Below are positions 21,026 through 32,633 of a stretch of 64,000 nucleotides of DNA, piece by piece (the stretch's first letter is position 1; each line of letters opens with the position of its first letter). This DNA comes from Agarophyton chilense (lineage: Eukaryota > Rhodophyta > Florideophyceae > Gracilariales > Gracilariaceae), in contig JARGXX010000068.1 of NCBI GenBank assembly GCA_030374765.1, positions 2,914,001-2,978,000 on the forward strand, written 5' to 3'. The translations under genes were made by a program, and so were the position numbers. The notes under the pieces were generated by a model that did not search any database, was not told the origin of the DNA, and saw only the letters and a program-made list of their open reading frames with translations.

Positions 21026-21840
21026 AGAACTACTTGCCAAGTAGTTTCCGAGAATGCTGGGAGAATGTCTACAGCATGGTGTCTCACACCATTGGTTCAC
21101 ACAAGAAGCTTGTGGTTCACTTCTGAGAGCAAGTGGTGGCGTGTGACTTGCCTCAGGTTCATGCTTGCCTTTTACTCTATGCACATGAAGCCAGTTGGCA
21201 ATGGCGGTTCGGTCACTATGTTTGGACAACTTTGTTGCTGATAATCTGATGTGCTAGCGGGAGGTAGACCAGACGCGCTAGCTAAACACCATTCTATCAC
21301 TTTTTGTAAAGCTTGATTAAGAACAAAACTGTGTGAAAATTGTAAGAGGAGTTGGGTTTCTCTTCCTCGGAGCGAAGCACCTTCACCGAAGCAAAGATGA
21401 AGTACACAAACAGTGGTCTGCAGAACGTATAGCATTCGAGATTCGAAACATATCTCTTGATGCTTTTCCCCTTTTATAAGTACCATCGCACTGTGGCTCA
21501 ATGACGACGTGAGGCAAGCGTTCTCCCATGAGGAGAGAAAGCAATACATTTCCATTTTCGGAGATTTCAACGAGTATCTAGTCCCTCACGCTTCCAACAA
21601 ACTCGTGTATATTTCGATGTTCGAAACGGGTGGTGGGAAGTTCGCACCACCCGATTCGAACAATTTTTCATGTGACCGATACTGTTTAGCGTTCTTAAGA
21701 AAGATGCGCGTTCTGTTTTCTTTCTCAGAAAATGTGACCTCCAAAGGATTAAAAAACGGTTTACATGACGGTATGAATAAAGACTAGCGCTCGTGGTCCT
21801 CCTATGTGCAGAGAGATAACCAGTGACGGTAGACAAATAA
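21026..21840. other. Intergenic, no gene recognised
   Basis: About 800 bp of ordinary composition without supportable genes. Confidence 0.45.
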
Positions 21841-22694
21841 TCGATGCAGATAGTCACAAGCTGAACTGGAAGACACTCAAGGTAACCGAGGTAGCTGGCA
21901 GTGCTTACGCAATATGGTGGAGGGGATCACAATAACCAAAAAACAGAAGTTGCACCGGCTGGGGTTGGAACATGCTCATTCTTTGCTGAAATACAGGCGC
22001 TTTATCGAGCGATACAAAGAGTTATGGAAGAAATCAGAAGTGGATGGCGAGGACGCATCAGAATAATAACGGACTCACAAAGCGTGGTGGATAACGTGAA
22101 GGGAGCGATTCGAAACCAATAATTTTCGATGCAATAAGTCGCTGAGCTTCTCTATGAGATGGGGAAGGACTGTTTAATTGACATGGTACGGGTGTCCAGT
22201 CACTGTGGCATTTACAGGAATGAACTGGTTGATAGTTTGGCTAAGAAGGGATTAGAGTTACCACTTCATTCTCAATTGGCTGTCCCAGTTGATTATGCAG
22301 TTGTTAAAAGGAAGGTATCGACGAAAACCCGGTACGTGCCGCTATTGGAAACAATTCCTAACGGAATGGAAAAGGTCGTTTCCCGACGAGAAGCAGAAGT
22401 AGCTCTTTCGCAGCTTGCTGTAGGCATACACCTTGTTTGCACCCACTAGGATCGCATCTGGCAAAGAAACGATTGGTTTGTACCTGTAGGCCTGGTGTGG
22501 TGAATGATGTAGATCATTATATCCTTAGATGTCCATTGAGAACGTTGTCGAGAAGAATATGTCTACCACCCGAAAAAGAGCGTAGGGGATTGACGGTTAC
22601 AGATATCATCAAGAAGTGGCCTGAAAGAATGCAGGTTTTCCTCGTGAGAGAGCGTTACTTTGAACAGAAACGCTCTGCACTACGTAATAATTGA
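21841..22694 (+). pseudogene. RNase H domain relic of a non-LTR retrotransposon
   Basis: The sequence holds RNase H motifs in order: FFAEIQALYRAIQ (catalytic Glu), RIIITDSQSVVDNV (catalytic Asp), VRVSSHCGIYRNELVDSLAKKG (His and final Asp, with the usual GHxGIxGNExAD pattern degraded). A C-terminal CTCRPGVVNDVDHYILRCPL follows, resembling the CxC...H..C zinc-ribbon tail of RNase H-bearing LINE elements. Two in-frame stops (22120-22122 and 22135-22137) and a frame change near 22440 disable it. No reverse transcriptase is seen upstream, so this is a 3' fragment typical of LINE truncation. Confidence 0.7.
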
Positions 22695-22708
22695 ACTAGT
22701 GTGCCTAT

Positions 22709-22748
<40 letters not shown>

Positions 22749-22763
22749 TGTGTGTGTGTGTGT
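22709..22763 (+). repeat. Compound microsatellite (GA)n(GT)n
   Basis: About 18 GA units followed by about 8 GT units, just downstream of the LINE relic; possibly derived from its 3' tail. Confidence 0.97.
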
Positions 22764-23530
22764 TTTACTGTGTTTCTTTTGGGCGGATTTCCCCGAGTCC
22801 ATGTTTGATAACTTAAGCGGCCTTTTCGGCATAGATCATTGTTAACGGGATGGAAACGATTGCAATGACATCGCTGTCACCTATAGAAACCTTCTTCTCC
22901 ATACCAGATATAATTCTAAATGCCTTGGCCTTTCCAAAGAGACCATACTGCCTTGTGTAGAACAGCGCTGCGCTCATCAGAAGACGATTCTGCTGCGGTT
23001 ACTCTTCGTTTTCTCATACATAGAGAGGGCGTCTTGGCCGACTTTTTCTTCCTTGTGGAGAGAAGTCCTTGGGAGGGGCTTGCTTCTCGAGCCCTCCCAA
23101 CTATATAGAATGCTTTCCGGAAGATTTACCCTTCGTAGCTACCAGCTTAAAATGCAACTGTCGCGGATTTGCTAAGCTACAAAGTCAATTCGACGGAGCG
23201 ATCTCAAAGATGTTTGGTCTTCATGAGCATTGCTTCAGCAATGCAGGGACGAAGAGACCACCAGCCTGTGCAACATTTTTTGTCGTTAACCGTCTCAAAT
23301 TGACAGCAAGAACTATTCTTGATATAAATCTGATTCAATAACTTTTAAGAAATGCATTGAGAATGACAAAGGCTAAAGAGCCGGTGCACGAGGTCTTCCG
23401 GCGGTGTTTCTCCCTACACAAGACGCATTCGAGGATGCAATGAAACGCTTTCGTTTGACATAGGACGCAGACGCTGTCCATGAATTCTAAAGAGTCCATC
23501 CCTACGCTTCGCAACACGCATTGTATTTCC
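22764..23530. other. Intergenic, no gene recognised
   Basis: No supportable coding sequence; a few frames of 60-90 codons without domain character. Confidence 0.45.
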
Positions 23531-24601
23531 TTATGGGTTTACGAGTACGCCATTCACAATTCGAAAGCCTACCGCCAACGCATCTTCAAGTATCACGGGT
23601 TCATCAAACCTTACTGCTCGTAGAGATCTTGTGCGATTACCCATTGATTTGCATGGACCAGTGCTTCTTATGTTGTGAGTCCAAGATTCCCATAAGCGGA
23701 AGTCAAGCACCTCAAAGTTGCATATATGGTCATAACGAATCTGAATTGACTGTCGGGTATTCTTGGAACTATTTATGCGGACATTGTTTCCTCTGGCATA
23801 GGTGGAAGCAACGCCTCCAATAATCTCCCCCCTAGTTGCCTGTCGCACTGTATACCACGTCAAATGCCCCCTTGTGTCCAAGAACGCAAGGGCATACAAA
23901 GTGTGCAATTCCTCCCCGATCCGTCCAAGGCGACCTGTCGTAACCAAGTCTTCTGATAAAGACAACTCCGATACGTTTCGATGTCTCTCGCGCCGACCCA
24001 ATGGCGAATTCAGATATGGACGTAACCAGCCATTCTTGATTTGGTAGCTTTTCAAATACCAAGCGTAGACCATGATGGCGGTCTTGGCAGGTTCGTCCAT
24101 AAGTCCAGGCATACGGCTTAGTTCCTCCTTTGTAATGTCGGGCTCCATAAATGTCTAACTGTATCGGGAAATGATGCCGACAATTTCGCGCGAGTTCACC
24201 TTCTCGGTCTTGGGGTATGACTCTTCTTTTTGGGGTGCATATCGAACTATTCTTCCTCGCTCATCATAGACTGCTGCTCCCCATTGCACAGAATATTCGG
24301 GCTTGACAGGACGAATGAGATGTTGGGATATCGCCGCCAGGTACTGGACCAAGTCATCTACCCATTTGAAGTCGTAAGAGATATCTAACTGACAAACATG
24401 TAGTATGAATAATTCAAAGAGATGTTGCACCGCTTGTTTGGGACGATCGATAATCGGCTCGAACCTTCTTAATCTTTGGAAAACCACTAGATTCCAATTA
24501 TGAGATAAATTCCGTACACAAGGTTCCAGACCTTGGTTTCCATGTAGGGCTTCCCTAATCGTAAAAGGCATCGGTGGGTGGGGGCTGCCTTGGTCTTCCA
24601 T
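23531..24601 (-). pseudogene. Unrecognised 356-codon frame with a single internal stop
   Basis: ATG at 24599-24601 opens a minus-strand frame that reaches TAG at 24155-24157 (148 aa) and continues in the same phase through TFMEPDITKEEL to a stop at 23531 (another 205 aa after the next ATG). The whole is 356 codons with only one internal stop, so it looks like one gene hit by one nonsense mutation, or read through. The content is ordinary soluble protein (many Trp, Tyr and Arg; SVQWGAAVYDERGRIVRY; LRPYLNSPLGRRERH). No signal peptide, membrane segment or known motif. I see no splice pair that clearly removes the TAG. Neighbouring decay (LINE relic) suggests a degenerating region. Confidence 0.45.
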
Positions 24602-25676
24602 AGCTGGCCTCCGAGCAGTAAAGGCTATCTATGTTCGTTTGCATGCCGTGATCACAAAAAAACTGGCGTAACTTGCTATCGAAGCAGATATAAGCAATGC
24701 CAGCCAGCTGTGTGCTTAGCGGGGAAGAATAGTTCCAGCGCTAGAGCGCTGCTGAGTTTGCTGTTGAATGAAAAGAATTTGCGAGTGTTGGAGGGCAGCC
24801 AAAGAAATCGTAACAACAGTCTATGGCCGAAACGCACAAAAGGAAACCTCTACTAGTTTCATTTCTTGAAAAATCATGGCGTTGTGGAATGAAGCATAAA
24901 AACATCGAAGGAGAAACATTGTGGGGCGAGGGATCGTGAAATGTATGCCCAAGCCTGGATTTAAACCTGGCCAATTATTGCTCGCTCTCGTGTCCGCTAT
25001 CGTTGCCTCGTTGTCAAGGTGGATGGCCCGCTCTAAATCAGTAGCCAGACCTTCACTCCGGCTCTGTCGCGCACCGCTGCGGCCGCTGGCTCGAGAGACA
25101 CGGTAGAGGAGTGAGCAGATACCCAGACCAGAGGCAAACCTTGTAAAGCTGAATCGCTGATAAGTGCAAATTATGCACTGTTGTGCACTGCACCGCAGAC
25201 AGCGTTGATCTGGTCCTCTTCGCCTTTGATGTCCATGGCGGCATCGATGAATCCGGAGAACAGCTCTTCTGCCATCACGCTGAGTACGTGAATGGCTTGC
25301 GGGGAACTAACTGGGCTGTGGAATACCAGCAGAGGTAGCAATTGCTAACCCTATGTTTGGTCTTGCGCCTTGAGCGCACAGTGCTCAATTGACAGCCGCT
25401 GCCATTAACCTTGGAATCATTGGCGCCTCCTATATTTCCACCCCCTCAGACACTGTACTAGATCCCTCAAGGTATTCTCGATTGCCGAGCTAGAGGCATT
25501 TGCATGTTTCGCCACAGATTCTTGTCTACTCATCCATTTTTTCGTCACTCGCAACCTTGTCAGTCACACTTTTCAGAGCTCATCGAGAAAGGGACATGCC
25601 ACAACAAGGCGCATTGCATGTACCACATTGTGCCGTACAAGAAATCATGGCGGCATTCTATCGCCCAACCGTCGTT
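24602..25676. other. Intergenic, no gene recognised
   Basis: About 1.1 kb. A weak tRNA-like pair of pol III boxes on the minus strand (about 25040-24945) was considered and rejected. Confidence 0.4.
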
Positions 25677-26533
25677 TCATCGGCTGGACTGAATGGGAGA
25701 ACAGCCAGTCGCTTCACACCTTACCTCCATCCCAAGTATGAGCGTCACGAAGTCTCCGCGGAAACCCCTGACGAAACCCCCCCGCATTGGTTGCCTCCGC
25801 AGAAATTCACTCCATGTCGGTAAGAATCCAGGGAAGACAACGTTATGGTCGCCCTCCGGTGATCTGCTTCCAGCTTGTTGCTTCCATGCGTCTATCTGGG
25901 GGCCTTTTAGTGACGTACCATCCATATCAATCGGGAAGCTGACCATCTCGTGGCCGACTCATCGACTTCCCGAGATTGGGGGGGCGGGAGGCACGGCTCG
26001 CCCGTACGAATCTAGAGAGGTCCCGAATCCGGACAGACGGGCGGTGTTCCGACCGTCTGGACAAGTTTGATAAAACCCCGGTTGCATCGGCGTCATCATC
26101 CTTTGCATGCGCATACTCAAAACACTCGTACGTTTTTCCTCGCACGAGTAAAGACCAGCGATGATTCCTTGGACAAAGCGCAGTTTGGCATTGGGTGTCA
26201 TTCGAAACGAGCCTTTCGACAATCCTGTGAAGTCAGAAGTGTCAGTGGATTCCGTGTAGAATTCTATCAAACAGTGGTGATTACACAGTGTGCGAAGAAG
26301 TTGATGGCACTACCCTCGCATGTACCTGACTCTAGGACTCCATTTTGACTATGTATGCTACCATAGGTACTTCGAACCGGTATATGATGTCCTCTCTGAA
26401 ATAGAACTGGCAATGACCCAGTACCATCAATGGAAAACGTGAAGTTCTCGTGAACAGGGTGCTCCGTACAAGAGCATGAACTTGTTTCTAAAATTATCAG
26501 ACCTGCTCTGTGCAGCAATGCGGTTTCTTTCAC
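25677..26533 (-). pseudogene. Possible decayed reading frame, unknown
   Basis: Two minus-strand frames (26270-25959 and 25946-25677) share phase and are split by a TGA at 25959-25961. A third frame (26533-26267) in another phase ends exactly where the first begins and could be joined by a frameshift. Taken together about 280 codons. No recognised motif. Overlapping plus-strand frames are of similar length, so coding status is doubtful. Confidence 0.22.
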
Positions 26534-26804
26534 TCATACGCACCTGGTTCGGTTCGACGATTTGTTTTACAACTTACGCTTCCAACAACTACTGGTTCCT
26601 TGGAAAAGGCAGCGAACCTAGGAAACATCTGCGGCCCAAACCCAGCGAAGAAAAGCATGTCAAAACTAAATTCTTATAACTTTTGTAAGAAGTGAGTCAA
26701 AAATTATTTCCGATCGCAGATAAAGCTTACGCTGCTCTCATTTGCCTTCCTCAGAAAACGAGCAATGGTCGCTTAGCTCGTTACCCTCTCCACTCACAGC
26801 ATTT

Positions 26805-28869
<2,065 letters not shown>

Positions 28870-30162
28870 ATGACGTCCTCGCTTTTCGGTCCGGAACTTT
28901 GGGAAAAGCTCAAGAGCAATCCGGAGACGAGTTCACTGCTGCAAGATCCGGCCTTCAAGAAAATCGTCGACGACCTCAGAACTGACCCTTCTTCTCTTTC
29001 GAAGCATATCACTGATCCGCGCGTTCTCAAACTCATCACCGTCCTTTCCCAGTCTACCAACACCGGCGCCCAACCTGGGGAAACGGTTGTTGAAGATGTC
29101 CGCGCTACCACGAGGGATGCTCCCATGCCTGATGTGACAACAATGCCTGAGACTCCGGATCTTTCATCTATGGGAACAAAAGAGCGTTCACTCTACGAAA
29201 AGGATTGTGGTACGGAGGCTTACAAGAAGCGTGACTTTACCACTGCTATTGAGCATTACTCTAAGGCTCTCGAATTCAATCCAGATAACATGGCGTTTTA
29301 TACTAATCGCGCCGCAGCTCGTCTTGAAAGTGGCGACGTAGACGGTGCTATTGAAGATTGTAAAGCAGCCATCAAAGAAAATTCTGAGCGACATCTTCGT
29401 ACTGACTTCAAGATTATTGCACGCGCGTACGGTCGTATGGGGAATGCCTACTTGAAGAAGGAGGATTACGGTCAAGCGATCGAGGCATTTGAGAAAAGTC
29501 TGGTGGAATACTCAGACCCTAAAGTTACTCGGGCGCTTCGAGAAGCGGAGAGGATTCAACGGAAGAAGGCCGAGGAAGCTTACATAAATCCCGAACTCTC
29601 GGCGAAGGAACGCCAAGAAGGTAATGAGCTGTTCTTAGGCGGAAAATTTCCGGAAAGCATTGCAAAGTATACAGAGGCAATCAAGCGCAATCCGAAGGAT
29701 GCCGCCCCATATTCAAATCGCGCAGCTGCGTACATGAAGCTGGGTGAGTTTCCCATGGCCATGAAGGACTGTGAGCGTTGCCTGGATATAGATCCTACTT
29801 TTGTCAAGGCTTACATTCGAAAGGGAAATATTCACTTTTACATGAAGGAATACCACAAGTGCCTAGAAGTTTATGAAAAGGGACTTAAGTTGGCACCAAA
29901 CAACAAGGATCTGCGTCAGGGTCTTTTCAAAACAAACATGAAGATTCAGGAACAGCAGAACTCTGGGGAAGTTGACCAAGCACAAATGGAACAAGCCATG
30001 AAGGACCCAGAGATCCAAAAGATTCTACAAGATCCTCAAATGAACACCTTGCTGAAACAAATGCAGGATGATCCCAAATTTGCAGCACAGGCTATGAGGG
30101 ATCCTACAGTTTCGTCGAAGGTGCAGAAACTGATCGCATCAGGCATACTCAGAGTGGCATAA
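28870..30162 (+). CDS. Hop/STI1-like Hsp70-Hsp90 co-chaperone lacking TPR1
   Basis: 430 aa. Domain order: DP1/STI1 domain at the N-terminus (LLQDPAFKKIVDDLRTDP, about residues 5-58), a linker, three TPRs of TPR2A from about residue 110 (YKKRDFTTAIEHYSKALEFNPD), three TPRs of TPR2B from about 245 (LFLGGKFPESIAKYTEAIKRNPKD), and the DP2 domain (DPEIQKILQDPQMNTLLKQM) to the end. Canonical Hop is about 550-590 aa and begins with TPR1, which binds the Hsp70 EEVD tail. Here the frame starts directly before DP1, and the 540-bp upstream spacer contains no TPR1. TPR2A should bind Hsp90 MEEVD; TPR2B may take over Hsp70. Confidence 0.92.
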   Translation: MTSSLFGPELWEKLKSNPETSSLLQDPAFKKIVDDLRTDPSSLSKHITDPRVLKLITVLSQSTNTGAQPGETVVEDVRATTRDAPMPDVTTMPETPDLSSMGTKERSLYEKDCGTEAYKKRDFTTAIEHYSKALEFNPDNMAFYTNRAAARLESGDVDGAIEDCKAAIKENSERHLRTDFKIIARAYGRMGNAYLKKEDYGQAIEAFEKSLVEYSDPKVTRALREAERIQRKKAEEAYINPELSAKERQEGNELFLGGKFPESIAKYTEAIKRNPKDAAPYSNRAAAYMKLGEFPMAMKDCERCLDIDPTFVKAYIRKGNIHFYMKEYHKCLEVYEKGLKLAPNNKDLRQGLFKTNMKIQEQQNSGEVDQAQMEQAMKDPEIQKILQDPQMNTLLKQMQDDPKFAAQAMRDPTVSSKVQKLIASGILRVA

Positions 30163-30461
30163 ATAGAACACATAGGAAGTTCCTCTATTACCGCAGTAAA
30201 GTGGATTTCTGTCATCGCATTTTATCATGTTAGCTGTTCGGACATCTAAGTACTCTTGTAATGAACTCTAAGAAGAATATGAAACTGCTGTTCAGGCATG
30301 TGATTGGTTTCAAAGGGGCACCACTAGAACCACCAGGAAAGCCAAAGAGCCTGTAGAGCAAAGGTGAACCAGGTGAAAAATGTAACTACCGGAAAAAATG
30401 GAAATGTCATGTGGGTCTTTCGCAGATAGTTTGTCAAAAAGTCAAGAATTCATATAGTAAT

Positions 30462-32000
30462 TCACAGCGACTTCTTCGTAGTCGCTGTAAGATATGTAGG
30501 AAGGGGATTATGAGTCTGCTTGTACGCTCTTTCGAGCCAATATCGCGAGTCGGAAGACAAAGGTCTGCTTATTGGAATCGCAAGGAAAACATAAATCCCC
30601 AAAACCATGATTCCGATACTGAGGGGCAGGCCGAACAAAAACTTGCCATGGGTAAACATAGTCTTGTAAAACGAGTACAAAAGGCCCACAGCCCCGAGAA
30701 AAAATACAATGATGGCAACTGTCATGAAAAAAAGAGTTTCTATCCACGAGATATCGCGAGTTGTTCCATTTGTTTTCTCAAAAACCTCTTTGAAACCACC
30801 TCGTGCACCATGTGGTTGCCCCCTGTACCTTGTATCCGGAAGGTCATAACGCGGTTTGCTGCCGTAAACCTTTTCCCAGAGTCGTTTTGTTCGGATAATA
30901 GGTATGCCTCTCTGACGACGTTCACGAATTTCATCCAGTTCGTGCTCGTCAAGACTTGTTTGAACTTGGCCGTTTGCAACATCATCCTCTTCCATTTCCT
31001 CGACTTCCTTCCTTCGTGCGTCATCAACAGCAATACTGTCATGCTTGACAACGTAACCGATCAGAGCATTACAATCATTCTCGTACTCAACAGTACATGA
31101 AATGTGCATGTGCCAGATTATGTTTATATCCTTCATCGGAACGAGCAACTCGTTCGCGCTCTTGTGCAGCACGATGAATTGCAAGTAGCGTTGAAATGCA
31201 CGCATAAGATAGCCGTTTGTCTCATAATACTCACATTTTTCAAGATCGGTTTCGTCTACAATCTGGTACACAAATGATTTCTGAAGAAGAGCTGCACGAG
31301 GTAGATCGTATTCAAGGACTGAGCGGAAGGTTGAGCGGTTGATCTCATTTGTATAGCTTGTAATATGCTGGCGTTTCCTGCGTTCCTCTTCGGCATATGT
31401 GTGGTTGAGAAGATATTTCGGCATATAAGCTTCATATGGATATATGATTTCCCAAAGACGACGTGTGGGTCTACTTTGAGAATCTTCACCATCACTGAAC
31501 TTGAACGCTGTGTCGATGGTTGTGGCACAGGCTTGTTGCCTGAAGTACGTAACTGTAGCAGTATTACCTTCCTGAGCAAAGCGGGCAAGGTCCTCAGCAT
31601 ATGCGTGAGGATTTAAGCGATGACAATGCCAGACCCAGGCAATGTCCAGAGGCGGTACGATTGTGTCACGGTTGAGCCAGAGACCACCCTTAGCAAAATT
31701 CTTGGCGCGAATCTCATCGACTTTAAGAGAGAAACTAGAATGAGCCCATTGCGGGTTTATAGGATTCTCATCATCCCTTGAAGGGGGGTTGGATATTGCG
31801 GCCAAGAGGGGTAGCCATAGTGCTTCGTACCGCCAAATAGAACGATGGAGAGTTGGACCTTCGTACATAGACTCATACGTGAGGTCAACGGCTTTTACCA
31901 TATATGCCATACGTCGTGCAGCATGCAGATAATGCATCATTGCATGCGACAAATTGCGATGCATGCGTTGCAGCTCGAGACCAAGGAGGCGGGAGTCCAT
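30462..32000 (-). CDS. DUF1399/GRDP-like protein with two C-terminal membrane helices
   Basis: 512 aa from ATG at 32000 (MDSRLLG); the frame is open further upstream but without ATG. Two copies of the DUF1399 signature are visible: PLDIAWVWHCHRLNP at about residues 117-131 and DINIIWHMHI at about 300, both with the W-H-x-H core found in plant glycine-rich domain-containing proteins. Unlike plant GRDPs it has no glycine-rich tail. Instead two hydrophobic helices (about 421-445 and 456-477) anchor the C-terminus. Biochemical function of the family is not settled. It converges on the Hop gene with a 299-bp spacer. Confidence 0.75.
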   Translation of the reverse strand: MDSRLLGLELQRMHRNLSHAMMHYLHAARRMAYMVKAVDLTYESMYEGPTLHRSIWRYEALWLPLLAAISNPPSRDDENPINPQWAHSSFSLKVDEIRAKNFAKGGLWLNRDTIVPPLDIAWVWHCHRLNPHAYAEDLARFAQEGNTATVTYFRQQACATTIDTAFKFSDGEDSQSRPTRRLWEIIYPYEAYMPKYLLNHTYAEEERRKRQHITSYTNEINRSTFRSVLEYDLPRAALLQKSFVYQIVDETDLEKCEYYETNGYLMRAFQRYLQFIVLHKSANELLVPMKDINIIWHMHISCTVEYENDCNALIGYVVKHDSIAVDDARRKEVEEMEEDDVANGQVQTSLDEHELDEIRERRQRGIPIIRTKRLWEKVYGSKPRYDLPDTRYRGQPHGARGGFKEVFEKTNGTTRDISWIETLFFMTVAIIVFFLGAVGLLYSFYKTMFTHGKFLFGLPLSIGIMVLGIYVFLAIPISRPLSSDSRYWLERAYKQTHNPLPTYLTATTKKSL

Positions 32001-32633
32001 GTCTGGTGTGGAGCGAGCAAAAAATAAAAGGAGGAAACGACTCGAACAGTCGGTATGGCAGACGAAGAAACCGACAAAAACCTTCGCGAGTAGTGTGATG
32101 TGCACTATTTGTGCTGCTATAGATCGAAAGTCTGCCTTGGTTTGGCGAGGGTTGGCGGGGAGCACAAGGTCTGCAACCAGGCATCTGACGAATTCAACGG
32201 ATGGAGGGCCCTATCTCTAGATGCGTAAGACGGTCGGCTGCTTGACACATCGGGCAGGCACGAAAGTGTGCGAGATGATGAGCAACTACGTCATTGTGAC
32301 ATGGCACTGACAAGGGCGCATTCTTTCAATCCGCATCTTGCTCTGATCCAGTTTTGATGGCAAAGGAATGGATCATGAGAAGGCACCAACCCGAAATTTC
32401 AAAAATGAGGCTGTGCTCTCTCATTCGCCATTTCCCATTGATCAAAGGTGAACTAGAAGTGGGTTATCAACGCTAGGCCTGTCTGGCGCCATGTGTTGAG
32501 GCCGTGATAAACCCGATTTTGTTCTACAACACCCTGCGATAAGACTTGACTCAATAGCTGACCTCTTCAGGAGGGACGATTCTTGTTCGTAATCTCCTTC
32601 GCTTTGAACCCGATTGGTGTTTGATACATATTC
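32001..32633. other. Divergent promoter region (GRDP-like / Nup96)
   Basis: 633 bp; no FG-repeat coding sequence that could extend Nup96 upstream. Confidence 0.55.

Noticed and set aside
22709..22763. CRISPR-like or telomeric repeat
   Set aside because: It is a plain dinucleotide microsatellite without spacers.
24945..25045. tRNA-like A and B boxes on the minus strand (TGGCTACTGATTTAGAGCGG and GGTTTAAATCC)
   Set aside because: No acceptor stem pairing could be built, the T-stem has a mismatch, and the box spacing is too large; at most a SINE remnant or chance.
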